Shown: piece by piece, positions 27,341 to 37,412 of the stretch
Layout: the number at the start of each line of letters is the position of its first letter
How positions within the stretch are numbered: the stretch's first letter is position 1
DNA from: Bacteroidota bacterium
GTDB taxonomy: Bacteria; Bacteroidota; Bacteroidia; Chitinophagales; JADIYW01
Direction: 5' to 3'
NCBI GenBank assembly: GCA_963169645.1
Contig: CAUJCO010000013.1
Location: 905,923 to 969,922, forward strand
Length of the DNA stretch: 64,000 bases
Notes under the pieces: model-generated
Databases searched by the model: none
Told to the model about the DNA's origin: nothing
What the model saw: the letters and a program-made list of their open reading frames with translations, nothing else
Position numbers and translations under genes: made by a program

Positions 27341-30208
27341 TTACCTCAATTCGTCTTTCAAGAATTTTCCGGTAATACTTTTCTTGTTTTGAGCAATTTC
27401 TTCCGGTGTGCCGCAGGCAACAATTTCGCCACCACCGCGTCCGCCTTCCGGTCCGAGGTCTATAACATAATCGGCTACTTTTATCACATCTAAATTGTGT
27501 TCTATAATAATTACGGTATTGCCTTTATCTACTAACTTTTGCAACACATCTAACAACACGCGTATATCTTCAAAATGCAAGCCGGTTGTTGGTTCATCTA
27601 AAATATACACTGTTTTTCCCGTGTCGCGTTTGCTCAATTCTTCTGATAGTTTTACACGTTGAGCTTCACCGCCACTTAAGGTCGTAGCAGATTGACCTAA
27701 ACGTACATATCCCAAACCTACATCGTTTAATGTTTGAATTTTTCTATGGATGGATGGAAGCTGCTCAAAAAAATGCATGGCTTCTTCAATCGGCATTTCC
27801 AATACATCATAAATACTTTTTCCTTTGTATTTTATTTCTAATGTTTCTCGATTGTATCGTCTGCCTAAGCATTTCGGACATTCCACATACACATCCGGTA
27901 AAAAATTCATTTCTATTAATTTCATTCCACCACCTTGGCATTCTTCACATCGGCCACCAATTACATTAAAGGAAAATCGGCCATTTTTATAACCACGAAT
28001 TTTGGATTCCGGAATATTGGCATATAATTCTCTTATCTTGTCGAAAAGTTTGATGTAAGTAGCCGGATTGCTGCGAGGCGTTCGTCCAATAGGCTGTTGG
28101 TCTATCTCAATCACTTTATCAATAAACTCTAAACCTTCGATGCTTTTATACGGCATCGGATTAAATGGTGAACGATAAAAATGTTGGTTTAATATTGGAT
28201 AAAGTGTGTCATTAATTAAGGTAGATTTTCCCGAACCCGAAACACCACTAATACAAACCAAGGTGCCTAATGGAATTTGAATAGATACATTCTTAAGATT
28301 ATTTCCGGTAGCACCTTTTAAGGTGAGGAAATGCCCATTTCCGGCACGTCTTTTTTTAGGTGTTTCAATGCCCATTTTATTGGCGAGGTATTGTGCTGTA
28401 ATAGTTTTTAACCCGAGAAAATCTTTTGGAATGCCTTGTGCTACAATTTCACCACCATGTGTGCCGGCACGTGGTCCCATATCAATTAAATAATCGGAAG
28501 CTAACATGATGTCTTTATCGTGTTCCACTACAATTACGGTATTTCCGATATCGGATAAGTTGCGCAAAGCAGTAATTAAACGATGATTGTCGCGTTGGTG
28601 TAATCCGATGCTGGGTTCATCTAAAATATACGTAATGCCTTGCAATTCCGAACCGATTTGTGTTGCCAATCGGATGCGCTGCGATTCGCCACCGGACAAT
28701 GTGCCTGTCGGTCGGTTTAATGAAAGATAATTCAACCCAACATTCAATAAAAATCCAATTCTATCTTCTAATTCTTTCAGAATATCTTTGGCAATAATCT
28801 GTTGGTTGTTATCAATTTTTGTATTTAATTTTTTAATCCAATCTGCCAATTCTTGTAAATCTAAAAGTGCAATTTCGCTGATGTTTTTATTATCCAACTT
28901 AAACCATAAGGCATCTTTTTTTAGTCGATGGCCTTCACATTCCGGACAATCCACTTCGCTTACATAGTTTTCAGCCCAATTCATTAAGGCATCGCTGCTG
29001 TTTTCTTCTAACGTTCTATTGATTTGATTTACCACACCATCATACGATAAGCTCCAATGTGTATTGGTTGATTTTCTGCTTGGATTTTCTCTTGCTTCTA
29101 TCTTAAATTTTTCGCTGGTTCCGTATAAAATAATATCCAAACATTCTTGCGGTATTTTCTCTATTGGTGTTTTGATGGTTACGTTAAACGAATCTAATAT
29201 TTGCACAATGATTTTGTACGTATAGGTATCTCTATATTCACCGAGTGCTACGATACCTTGTTCTACGATGGATTTGGAATAATCAGGAATGATTTTAGTT
29301 AAATCGGCAGTTTTTAACACACCTAATCCTCTGCATTTCGGACAAGCACCATACGGTGAGTTAAAGGAAAACGTATTCGGCGAAGGTTCTTCGTATGAAA
29401 TGCCGGTTTCTGTACACATCAAGGTTTTGCTGTAGGTCGTAATTTTATGCTTATCTAAATCTTCAATAAAAATCAGCCCTTTACCTTCTTTTAATGCTTT
29501 TGCAACCGACTCGCGCAAACGTTGTACATCTTTTTTGTCCACTTTTATTCTGTCAATCACTACTTCTATATCGTGGATTTTATAGCGATCTACTTGCATT
29601 TTGGGTTGTATTTCCTGTGTCTCACCGTCCACACGTACACGCAAGTAGCCTTGTTTTCGGATGTCTTCGAATAATTCGCGATAATGACCTTTGCGGCCAC
29701 GTACTAAAGGAGCTAAAATGGAGATTTTTTTATCTTGGAATTTTTGTAAGATGTCTTCAATGATTTGCTCTTCGGAAAAACGCACCATTTTTTTTCCGGT
29801 ATTATACGAATAGGCTTCACCGATTCGAGCATACAACAAACGCAGGAAATCATAAATTTCGGTCGTGGTGCCAACTGTACTTCTCGGGTTTCTGCTGGTT
29901 GTTTTTTGTTCGATAGAAATCACCGGAGATAAGCCGGAAATTTTTTCTACGTTAGGGCGTTCCATATTTCCTACAAATTGACGAGCATAGGAACTGAAAC
30001 TTTCCATATACCGACGTTGTCCTTCGGCAAAAATCGTATCAAACGCTAAAGAAGATTTGCCACTTCCACTCAATCCTGTAATAACTACAAATTGGTTTCT
30101 AGGAATATGAATATCTATATTTTTTAAATTATGTTCTTTTGCACCATAGACATTGATGTGCGTGATTTCTTCTTCTGCAATAGGTGGTAAAGCGTTTTGG
30201 TCTGACAT
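27341..30208 (-). CDS. uvrA: Excinuclease ABC subunit A
   Basis: This 955-residue UvrA is full length. It has tandem ABC ATPases with Walker A GLSGSGKSSLAFDTI near residue 45 and GVSGSGKSTLINDTL near residue 650. ABC signatures are LSGGESQRIRLA and LSGGEAQRVKLSEE. The zinc modules show CPKCRGLG, CPECEGHRL and CEECQGGGMK...CPKCLGRRY. UvrA dimers scan DNA for bulky lesions and load UvrB in nucleotide excision repair. uvrB and uvrC are not in the window. Confidence 0.98.
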   Translation of the reverse strand: MSDQNALPPIAEEEITHINVYGAKEHNLKNIDIHIPRNQFVVITGLSGSGKSSLAFDTIFAEGQRRYMESFSSYARQFVGNMERPNVEKISGLSPVISIEQKTTSRNPRSTVGTTTEIYDFLRLLYARIGEAYSYNTGKKMVRFSEEQIIEDILQKFQDKKISILAPLVRGRKGHYRELFEDIRKQGYLRVRVDGETQEIQPKMQVDRYKIHDIEVVIDRIKVDKKDVQRLRESVAKALKEGKGLIFIEDLDKHKITTYSKTLMCTETGISYEEPSPNTFSFNSPYGACPKCRGLGVLKTADLTKIIPDYSKSIVEQGIVALGEYRDTYTYKIIVQILDSFNVTIKTPIEKIPQECLDIILYGTSEKFKIEARENPSRKSTNTHWSLSYDGVVNQINRTLEENSSDALMNWAENYVSEVDCPECEGHRLKKDALWFKLDNKNISEIALLDLQELADWIKKLNTKIDNNQQIIAKDILKELEDRIGFLLNVGLNYLSLNRPTGTLSGGESQRIRLATQIGSELQGITYILDEPSIGLHQRDNHRLITALRNLSDIGNTVIVVEHDKDIMLASDYLIDMGPRAGTHGGEIVAQGIPKDFLGLKTITAQYLANKMGIETPKKRRAGNGHFLTLKGATGNNLKNVSIQIPLGTLVCISGVSGSGKSTLINDTLYPILNQHFYRSPFNPMPYKSIEGLEFIDKVIEIDQQPIGRTPRSNPATYIKLFDKIRELYANIPESKIRGYKNGRFSFNVIGGRCEECQGGGMKLIEMNFLPDVYVECPKCLGRRYNRETLEIKYKGKSIYDVLEMPIEEAMHFFEQLPSIHRKIQTLNDVGLGYVRLGQSATTLSGGEAQRVKLSEELSKRDTGKTVYILDEPTTGLHFEDIRVLLDVLQKLVDKGNTVIIIEHNLDVIKVADYVIDLGPEGGRGGGEIVACGTPEEIAQNKKSITGKFLKDELR

Positions 30209-30418
30209 ACTAAAGGCAACAATTTTTGAACTGCAAAGTTTTAGATAAATTTGAATTTAAAACCTAACAAGGTAGTTGATTCGGTGTAAATATCTTAATG
30301 CATTGCTATTAAATTACTTACAACTTGATTTTCTGTTAATCTTTTCTTATTCTAAACACACGATAAATGTAGTATTATCTCCGTATTTTTGCACCCTATT
30401 TTTAAGAAAAATCTATCT

Positions 30419-32218
30419 ATGCTGAATATCAGAAATATTGCGATTATCGCACACGTTGACCACGGTAAAACAACTTTAGTGGACAAAATCTTATGGGAAT
30501 GCAAAACGTTCTCCGAGCACGAAAACACAGGCGTGCTTATTTTGGATAACAATGAGTTAGAGCGTGAACGTGGAATTACGATTACAGCAAAGAATGCTGC
30601 AGTAAAATATAAAGATTATAAAATCAATATTATTGACACACCGGGCCACGCAGATTTTGGCGGCGAAGTAGAACGTGTATTAAAAATGGCAGATGGTGTA
30701 TTGTTGTTAGTTGATGCATTTGAAGGACCAATGCCGCAAACACGCTTTGTATTACAAAAAGCATTGCAATTAGGTTTGAAACCAATTGTAGTAATCAATA
30801 AAGTAGATAAAGAAAACTGTACACCGGAAGAAGTACATGAAAAAGTTTTTGATTTAATGTTCCAATTAGATGCTACAGAAGATCAATTGGATTTTCCGAC
30901 TATTTATGGTTCTGCAAAAAATGGTTGGATGAGTACCGATTACAAAAAACCAACGACGAATGTTGTTGATTTATTAGATTGTATTATCGAACATATTCCT
31001 GCACCCAAAACAGCAGAAGGTGCTGCACAAATGCAAGTAACTTCTTTAGATTTCTCTTCATTTGTAGGTCGTATTGCTGTGGGTCGTGTTTTTAGAGGAA
31101 CACTTAAAACAAACATGCCTGTTGCTTTAATTAAGCGGGATGGAACGATAACAAAATCTCGTATTAAAGACTTGATGTTGTTTGAAGGGATGGCAAAAAT
31201 AAAAGTAGATGAAGTGCCGGCCGGAGAAATTTGTGCCATTGTAGGTGTTGAAGGATTTGAGATTGGCGACACCATTGCAGATGCGGAAAATCCGGAAGCG
31301 ATGGCTGCCATATCAATTGATGAACCAACCATGAGTATGTTGTTTACCATCAATGATTCACCGTTTTTTGGCAAAGAAGGTAAATTCGTTACATCCAGAC
31401 ATATTAAAGACAGATTAAATAAAGAGTTAGAAAAAAACTTGGCGTTGCGCGTGCAACAAGGTGATACAGCTGACTCATTTTTAGTATTTGGTCGCGGTGT
31501 ATTACACTTGTCTGTTTTAATTGAAACAATGCGTCGTGAAGGTTATGAATTACAAGTTGGTCAGCCACAAGTAATCTTTAAAGAAATAGATGGACAAAAA
31601 TGTGAGCCGATTGAAGAATTAACAATAGACTTACCGGAAGAAAAAGCTGGTACAGCCATTGAAATGATTACACAACGTAAAGGCGACATGAAAAATATGA
31701 TGTTGAAAGGCAATCGTTCTATTATGGAATTTGAGATTCCTTCGCGTGGTTTAATTGGTTTGAGAACGGAAATGATTACGGCTACTTCCGGACAAGCAGT
31801 AATGGCACACCGTTTCATTAAATATGATAGACATAAAGGCGAAATCAAAGGACGTATCAATGGTTCTATGATTTCTAAAGAAACAGGTGAAGCGGTTGCC
31901 TACTCATTAGATAAATTACAAGATAGAGGTCGTTTCTTCGTTGAGTCTGGTGATCAGGTTTACAGTGGTATGGTGATTGGTGAAAATTCTCGCCAAGATG
32001 ATTTGGTAGTAAACGTAACTATCAAAAAACAATTGACCAACGTGCGTGCTTCCGGTTCAGATGACAAAGCGAGATTAATTCCGGTAACAAAATTTTCTTT
32101 AGAAGAAGCATTGGAATATATTCAAGGCGATGAGTATGTTGAATTAACACCGAAGTCTATTCGTTTGCGTAAGATTTATTTAGATGAAAATGAACGTAAG
32201 CGTAAAACCGGTAAATAA
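30419..32218 (+). CDS. typA: Translational GTPase TypA/BipA
   Basis: This 599-residue protein starts at the ATG at 30419 (MLNIRNIAIIAHVDHGKTT). A TTG 30 nt upstream is in frame but adds unlike residues, and a TATTTTTG -7 box overlaps it. Motifs are AHVDHGKTT (G1), RGITITAKN (G2), DTPGHADFGGE (G3) and NKVDKE (G4). EF-G-like domains follow, with the TypA-specific C-terminal domain at the end. BipA binds ribosomes and helps 50S assembly under stress or cold. It is followed by a strong terminator. Confidence 0.97.
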   Translation: MLNIRNIAIIAHVDHGKTTLVDKILWECKTFSEHENTGVLILDNNELERERGITITAKNAAVKYKDYKINIIDTPGHADFGGEVERVLKMADGVLLLVDAFEGPMPQTRFVLQKALQLGLKPIVVINKVDKENCTPEEVHEKVFDLMFQLDATEDQLDFPTIYGSAKNGWMSTDYKKPTTNVVDLLDCIIEHIPAPKTAEGAAQMQVTSLDFSSFVGRIAVGRVFRGTLKTNMPVALIKRDGTITKSRIKDLMLFEGMAKIKVDEVPAGEICAIVGVEGFEIGDTIADAENPEAMAAISIDEPTMSMLFTINDSPFFGKEGKFVTSRHIKDRLNKELEKNLALRVQQGDTADSFLVFGRGVLHLSVLIETMRREGYELQVGQPQVIFKEIDGQKCEPIEELTIDLPEEKAGTAIEMITQRKGDMKNMMLKGNRSIMEFEIPSRGLIGLRTEMITATSGQAVMAHRFIKYDRHKGEIKGRINGSMISKETGEAVAYSLDKLQDRGRFFVESGDQVYSGMVIGENSRQDDLVVNVTIKKQLTNVRASGSDDKARLIPVTKFSLEEALEYIQGDEYVELTPKSIRLRKIYLDENERKRKTGK

Positions 32219-32252
32219 TCGCTGATTGATATGATTCGCTTATTTTACATAT

Positions 32253-32290
32253 AAACCTGTCAAATACAAACTTGACAGGTTTTTTTATTT
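32253..32290 (+). terminator. Rho-independent terminator after typA
   Basis: An 11-bp perfect stem, AAACCTGTCAA (32253-32263) and TTGACAGGTTT (32272-32282), runs into a T-rich tract. Confidence 0.9.
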
Positions 32291-32352
32291 TAAAAAGATG
32301 CGGTGCTATTCCGAGGCATCTTTAAATTAAATATTTTGCTTACATTTCAATA

Positions 32353-33171
32353 ATGAAAAACAAACTCGTTTTCATAACCGGTGGTTCTTCCGGCATTGGA
32401 TTGGCTATTGCGAAATCATTTGCGAAAAAAGGAAATGATATTGTCATTTTTGCAAGAACAGTTTCTACATTAGAAAGTGCAGTTGATGAAATTAAAAAAG
32501 ACGCTTCGTACTTTAGCGTAACAAAGTCGCGAGTAAATTATTACAGTGTTGATACTTCTAATTTTAATGATACAAAAACTGTTTTTGAAAAAGCAATTTC
32601 AGAAATCGGCATTCCTGATATTTTAATTAATTGTGTCGGTATTGCACAACCTAATTATTTTGAAAACATCACACCCGAAATGTTTGACAAAACTATTAAG
32701 ACTAATTTATATGCTACTTGGAATGCCTGTTCTATACTAATTCCATACATGAAACAAAAAGGTGGCCATGTTGTTAATACTTCATCTATTGCCGGATTTT
32801 TAGGCGTATTTGGTTATACTGATTATTGCATGAGTAAATTCGGTATTATTGGTTTCTCGGAAGCACTACGACAAGAAGTGTCGCAGTTCAACATAAAAGT
32901 GTCGGTGCTTTGCCCGCCGGATACGGATACACCGGGTTTGCACGAAGAAAACAAAACAAAGCCGAAAGAAACGAAGGCTATTTCAGGAAATGCAAAATTG
33001 CAACATCCGGATTTTATCGCAAAAGCAGTATTGAAAGGAATGCAACAAAATAAGCTATTAATCATTCCGAGTGTAGATGGGAAAATTACCTTTTGGTTGA
33101 AACGTTTTTTTCCCGGATTAGTAGATTGGTTTATAAGTCGAAGTATTCGCAAAGCACAAAGAGAAATTTAG
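32353..33171 (+). CDS. SDR oxidoreductase, 3-ketodihydrosphingosine reductase-like
   Basis: This 272-residue short-chain dehydrogenase has TGGSSGIGLAIAKSF (NADPH-binding TGxxxGIG), NCVG, an NTSS catalytic Ser segment and YCMSK (YxxxK). After it comes PPDTDTPGLHEENKTKP followed by ET and IS, which is very like the signature of eukaryotic 3-ketosphinganine reductase (KDSR/FVT1). It would reduce 3-ketosphinganine to dihydrosphingosine in sphingolipid synthesis, and many Bacteroidota make such lipids. The serine palmitoyltransferase partner is not in the window. It overlaps the convergent kinase gene by 4 nt. Confidence 0.85.
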   Translation: MKNKLVFITGGSSGIGLAIAKSFAKKGNDIVIFARTVSTLESAVDEIKKDASYFSVTKSRVNYYSVDTSNFNDTKTVFEKAISEIGIPDILINCVGIAQPNYFENITPEMFDKTIKTNLYATWNACSILIPYMKQKGGHVVNTSSIAGFLGVFGYTDYCMSKFGIIGFSEALRQEVSQFNIKVSVLCPPDTDTPGLHEENKTKPKETKAISGNAKLQHPDFIAKAVLKGMQQNKLLIIPSVDGKITFWLKRFFPGLVDWFISRSIRKAQREI

Positions 33172-35360
33172 TTGAGTTGTTCGCAGATGGTTTTTAAAAG
33201 TAAAGTGGGTTTTACAGGTTTATTTAAAATGTTATCAAACCCGATTTCTTTTAATTCATCTTTACTCATCGTGAGTAGGCTTGCCGTTACAATCACAATT
33301 TTTAAATCAGGATTTGGATAGGTTTTTCTTATTTGAATGGTTGCGTCAAATCCGTTTAGCTCCGGCATGTCTAAGTCCATTAAAATTAAGTCAGGCATTG
33401 TGTGTTCCAAAGTGCTGACAGCTTCTTTTCCATCGTTAGCAAAAAGCAATTGTACATCTTTTTGTGTGGATAAAAATATTTCGGCTAAAATGCTTCGGTT
33501 CTCTTCTAAATCATCAGCGATTAAAATAGTTTTGCCTTGTAATATGTCTAAGTTGAGTGTTTCATCTGAGTTAACTGCTATGGAAGCAACTGTTTTTAAT
33601 TTTAGGTTGATGATGAAGGTAGCGCCTTCACCTTCTGTACTGTCTGCACGAATTGTTCCGCTCATTAATTCTACTAAATCTTTGGTGATGGAAAGACCTA
33701 AACCCGTTCCGCCAAATGAAGTGTAAATCTTGGCGTCAGCTTGTATATATCGTTCAAAGAGTGTGTCTAGTTTTTCAGCAGGAATGCCAATGCCGGTATC
33801 TGTAATTTGAAATTCAACATTAACAACGTCTTCAGTTTTGTCTATAATAGTAGCATGAATGCGTACCCAACCGGAATCGGTAAATTTGATAGCATTGGAA
33901 ATAAGATTGGTAAAAATTTGACTAAAGCGAACGCTGTCTATGTATGCAAATATCGTTTTTATATCCTCAAAATCTGTCTGTAAATCAATTCCCTTTTTTT
34001 GTGCATTAGAAGATAAAATTGCACACACATTTTCTATGATATCGGCAATATTTTTGGGCTCTTCATTCAATACCATTTTGCCGGTTTCTATCTTGCTGAT
34101 GTCTAACACATCATTAATAATTCCTAATAAATTTTCTCCATTTTTTTCTAATCGTTGTATGTAGTTATTTTGTTTTTCGGTTAGGACATCTTGTTGTAGT
34201 AGATAACAAATTCCGATAATACTATTAATAGGTGTTCTGATTTCATGACTCATGTTTGCCAAAAATTCATGTTTGATGTGTGCTATTTTTTCGGCATTTT
34301 CTTTTTCTAATTTAAATGTTTTTACTTCTTGAGTGATTTGCAAATTGCGGATTGTTTTTTCTGATTCTTGGCTAAAACTAATTTCTTTTGCTGCTACATA
34401 TTTTTTCATGCATAGGAAGGCATTTTCGTAATCGGATTTTTTATCATACGTTTCATAAAATAATTGATAGCATTTTATTAGAATCGGATTGTTTCCGGAT
34501 GTAGTAGCAACTTGCTCTATTTTATGTAGTAGTTCAATTGTTTTTTCATATTTTTTATGTTTGAAAAATGCACTTGCTAAAATGATTTCAGCTTCTAAAG
34601 CAGAATCAATTGCATGATGTTTTTCTAATAAAATAATTGCTTGTTTTGCATAATCAATAGCTAACAATAATTTTTTTTGAGTTTCATATAATAAGGCAAA
34701 ATTTAAATAATAATGAGCTAAAATGTAACTGTATTGGTCGCTGTTGTTTTTTTCTTTTTCCATTATTTGCATGCCTTCATTCAAAAGCAATTCCGATTGC
34801 TCGGGTTTCTTTTTCATAATTTGATAGGCATAATTATTGTAAATAGTTACTAAAGTATACGTGTCCTTAAGTTGCTGAGCCAGTTTTAAAGCAGTTTCAT
34901 TTTCTTCTATACATTTTTCTATATCTCCGGTTCTGCTATATTGAATAGCAGCCGTAATATGAATATTGCATTTTTTCTTTAAATCATCCGTTTGGTACAA
35001 ATAATCTTTTACTTCATTAATGTATAGTTCAGATTGAGAATAATTGCCTAATACTTGATTTAATTGAATGAGAAAGGCGAGCGTTAGCAATAATTCTTCA
35101 GTGAATAGATGTTGCTTACAGTCATCGTAATTTTTCACACCAATTTCTAATGCAATCCACAATTCATTAATATGGGAATAATAGCTCACCATATACGCAC
35201 GAGTTCTATACAACAACCGGAAATGTTGTTGCTCTTTCGCCATGGATTCGCACTTTTTTAAGAACAGAATTTCTTCATCTTGGTTTCGAGAACGCCCTTC
35301 GTACCAATTATATTTAAAAATAAATTGCTCCGCTTGTTCTATGGTTTCAATTGCTTGCAT
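33168..35360 (-). CDS. Hybrid histidine kinase with TPR-like sensor
   Basis: This 730-residue soluble-looking kinase has a helical TPR-like N-terminal region (residues about 1-340). A HisKA domain follows with the phospho-acceptor in HEFLANMSHEIRTP (about residue 373). The HATPase contains NLISNAIKFTDSG, DTGIGIP and GGTGLGLSI. A C-terminal receiver from about residue 607 holds ILIADDLEENR, LILMDLDMPELNGFD and NKPVKP. No signal peptide or membrane helix is evident, so the stimulus is probably cytosolic or comes through a partner. There is no output gene alongside, so it may act in a phosphorelay with an unlinked regulator. Confidence 0.9.
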   Translation of the reverse strand: MQAIETIEQAEQFIFKYNWYEGRSRNQDEEILFLKKCESMAKEQQHFRLLYRTRAYMVSYYSHINELWIALEIGVKNYDDCKQHLFTEELLLTLAFLIQLNQVLGNYSQSELYINEVKDYLYQTDDLKKKCNIHITAAIQYSRTGDIEKCIEENETALKLAQQLKDTYTLVTIYNNYAYQIMKKKPEQSELLLNEGMQIMEKEKNNSDQYSYILAHYYLNFALLYETQKKLLLAIDYAKQAIILLEKHHAIDSALEAEIILASAFFKHKKYEKTIELLHKIEQVATTSGNNPILIKCYQLFYETYDKKSDYENAFLCMKKYVAAKEISFSQESEKTIRNLQITQEVKTFKLEKENAEKIAHIKHEFLANMSHEIRTPINSIIGICYLLQQDVLTEKQNNYIQRLEKNGENLLGIINDVLDISKIETGKMVLNEEPKNIADIIENVCAILSSNAQKKGIDLQTDFEDIKTIFAYIDSVRFSQIFTNLISNAIKFTDSGWVRIHATIIDKTEDVVNVEFQITDTGIGIPAEKLDTLFERYIQADAKIYTSFGGTGLGLSITKDLVELMSGTIRADSTEGEGATFIINLKLKTVASIAVNSDETLNLDILQGKTILIADDLEENRSILAEIFLSTQKDVQLLFANDGKEAVSTLEHTMPDLILMDLDMPELNGFDATIQIRKTYPNPDLKIVIVTASLLTMSKDELKEIGFDNILNKPVKPTLLLKTICEQLN

Positions 35361-35390
35361 AATTTTCTATTATATTGCTATTGATTCCTA

Positions 35391-36362
35391 TTAATCTATT
35401 TGTTCTAATAATTTAATTATTGTTTTATCAGCTCCACGTTTTAATGGAAATATGTTTTTATTTTTTTTATCGATGAGATAATTATAGGAATTAAAAATAG
35501 CAAATGTATCATTGTCGATTATTATAACGAGATCCGGAAACATACAGAATTGTATACTGTCTATTTTATGGTTTATTGGTGGACCGCTAATGGATGAAAA
35601 TAATGCCTTTTTTAGCATGCTATCTTTATTGCTTTTGGTGTTAATATTATATGTGTCCTTAAATCCTACGTTCATTTTGGGAGTCTGTTTCTTTTTGTTA
35701 CGGTGCGTTAGTGTAGGTTTACATCGAATCCAAACATCCGAGCCGGAAGCACGCACTGAGCCAGGGTACGCATCTGTTCCTACACGATTGTATGTATAAC
35801 ATTGTTCATTTTGTTGGGCAAATGTACCTTCTAAATAGCCTCTGGAGCCATACACAATACAACCTATACTATCTGCAAGAATTGCTGCAGCCGAACGATA
35901 GTCATTATTAGAGCGGTATTGTGGTACACCTGTATTGCATCCATTCAAATAAAGCACAGTGTTTGTATCTAATGTACATTTTGCATTCATTTTTTTAATG
36001 AAACTGGATAATGACATGGTGTAAAATTGTAATGGATTGGCATGTGCCACTAAATCGTACAAATAATATTGTTGCTGTACCATTTGGGAAATTGTAGTGT
36101 CTAGCATCTCTTTGTCTGTTTTAAATACCTGTATATGCCAACCGTTTTTAATTAATTCTACTCTACTAGGATTGTTTGTAGTAAAAATACTATCTACAAC
36201 ATTGTTAGCAATGTTAAATGCCTTCTTATAGTTGTCTGGATGGATTACTTCTTTTTCATTCTTCCCTGTAGCATCTTTATTGAAATAGAGTAGTATACTT
36301 GCTAAAATAGTAGCAATGAATATGAATAGTATTGTTATGGTTTTTGTTTGGAATTGTTTCAT
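35391..36362 (-). CDS. Membrane-anchored protein with caspase/CHAT-like His and Cys motifs
   Basis: I take the ATG at 36362 (MKQFQTKTITILFIFIATIL) as the start. The protein has 323 residues with one N-terminal membrane helix and an extracytoplasmic body. In the middle, AHANPLQFYTM is followed about 30 residues later by VLYLNGCNTGVPQY and a SAAAILADSIGCIVYGSRG segment. The spacing of a His motif and a beta-strand ending in GCxTG recalls CHAT, caspase and C80-type cysteine peptidase cores. This is a weak structural inference and I cannot name a family. It follows the hybrid kinase start by 30 nt on the same strand. Confidence 0.55.
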   Translation of the reverse strand: MKQFQTKTITILFIFIATILASILLYFNKDATGKNEKEVIHPDNYKKAFNIANNVVDSIFTTNNPSRVELIKNGWHIQVFKTDKEMLDTTISQMVQQQYYLYDLVAHANPLQFYTMSLSSFIKKMNAKCTLDTNTVLYLNGCNTGVPQYRSNNDYRSAAAILADSIGCIVYGSRGYLEGTFAQQNEQCYTYNRVGTDAYPGSVRASGSDVWIRCKPTLTHRNKKKQTPKMNVGFKDTYNINTKSNKDSMLKKALFSSISGPPINHKIDSIQFCMFPDLVIIIDNDTFAIFNSYNYLIDKKNKNIFPLKRGADKTIIKLLEQID

Positions 36363-36515
36363 AAAAAAAACTCCATATATCAATATTACTTGTTTTTTCT
36401 GATATTTTTAATATATTTAATTTGATTTCTAAACCAAAATCTACCGTTCGAAATACTCTTCCCGGCGATATTAATCCACCAATTAAACCAAGAAAAACGC
36501 CTTAGCTCAATTGAT

Positions 36516-36545
36516 AATAAAGGGTGCCATTAGGCACCCTTTATT
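36516..36545 (-). terminator. Terminator hairpin at the 3' end of the flavin reductase gene
   Basis: A 13-bp perfect stem, AATAAAGGGTGCC (36516-36528) and GGCACCCTTTATT (36533-36545), directly abuts the stop codon of the gene at 36546. The flanks are AT-rich on both sides, so it may act in either direction. Confidence 0.75.
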
Positions 36546-37409
36546 TTATTTTACATTTAATAGAATTAACCAGGCTTCTTTAATTTTATTATCTTCTAAA
36601 AAGCGTTTTATTTCATAAATACTTTGTGCCTTATATTCTGAAATTAGTTCCACTAATTCAGTATCTTGTTGTATTTCTTCTTTATTAGGTATTTCAGCAA
36701 TACTTGCTAGTTTGCCCAATTCGTTACCGGTTAATACATCTTCATCTTTTATCCATTGTGGAATAGCATCTACGCCAACACCATACGCTTTAATTGGTTT
36801 GGGTGTTTCAAATATATCGTCTGCTGTAAATCGTACATAGTTATTGTACCCGAGTCGAGCAATTGGGTCTAATCTTTCTGCGATTACGTTGCCCTGCTCA
36901 TCTAATAGCGTTTCATCTACATGTATCATTAAAATTTCGCAAATTATCAAATTGCCGGAACCACCTTTGTCACCTAATTCTATTACTTGTGTTACTTTGC
37001 ATTCAAAGGCAATTGGTGCTTCGCTGATACGTGGTGGTTTAACTAAGGTTGATGTAGCTTCGGTGAAACCGCCTTTTACAAATTCATTCACCTCAGACGG
37101 AAATGAGCCACTGGTAACGGAAAGTTGCTCCGACATGGCAAAGTTGGCAATATGAATCACGCATTCCGGCACGGCTTTCACATTGTGATACGTATCTTTT
37201 TGTTTGCCGGTTAAGGCACTTTTTGCTGCCGAAAAAATTAAAATAGGTGGATCGGAACTAAATGCATTGAAAAAGGAAAATGGGCTTAAATTGGGTTGCC
37301 CACTCGCATTTACCGTACTTACAAATGCAATTGGTCGCGGTATAATAGACGAAGTTAAGAAGTTGGATATTTCTTTTAAAGAGCGTTCTTTTGGTAGTAT
37401 TGTTTTCAT
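36546..37409 (-). CDS. Flavin reductase family protein (FMN-binding split barrel)
   Basis: This 287-residue protein has the DIM6/NTAB flavin-reductase domain in residues 1-200: SSIIPRPIAFVSTVNASGQP, NLSPFSFFNAFSSDPPILIF and YHNVKAVPECVIHI. About 80 further helical residues follow. It is third in a tight series PAH, 51-aa protein, flavin reductase (gaps of 1 and 3 nt). Its role with phenylalanine hydroxylase is unproved. Reduction of a flavin or quinonoid pterin would be one possibility. Confidence 0.85.
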   Translation of the reverse strand: MKTILPKERSLKEISNFLTSSIIPRPIAFVSTVNASGQPNLSPFSFFNAFSSDPPILIFSAAKSALTGKQKDTYHNVKAVPECVIHIANFAMSEQLSVTSGSFPSEVNEFVKGGFTEATSTLVKPPRISEAPIAFECKVTQVIELGDKGGSGNLIICEILMIHVDETLLDEQGNVIAERLDPIARLGYNNYVRFTADDIFETPKPIKAYGVGVDAIPQWIKDEDVLTGNELGKLASIAEIPNKEEIQQDTELVELISEYKAQSIYEIKRFLEDNKIKEAWLILLNVK

Positions 37410-37412
37410 TTT

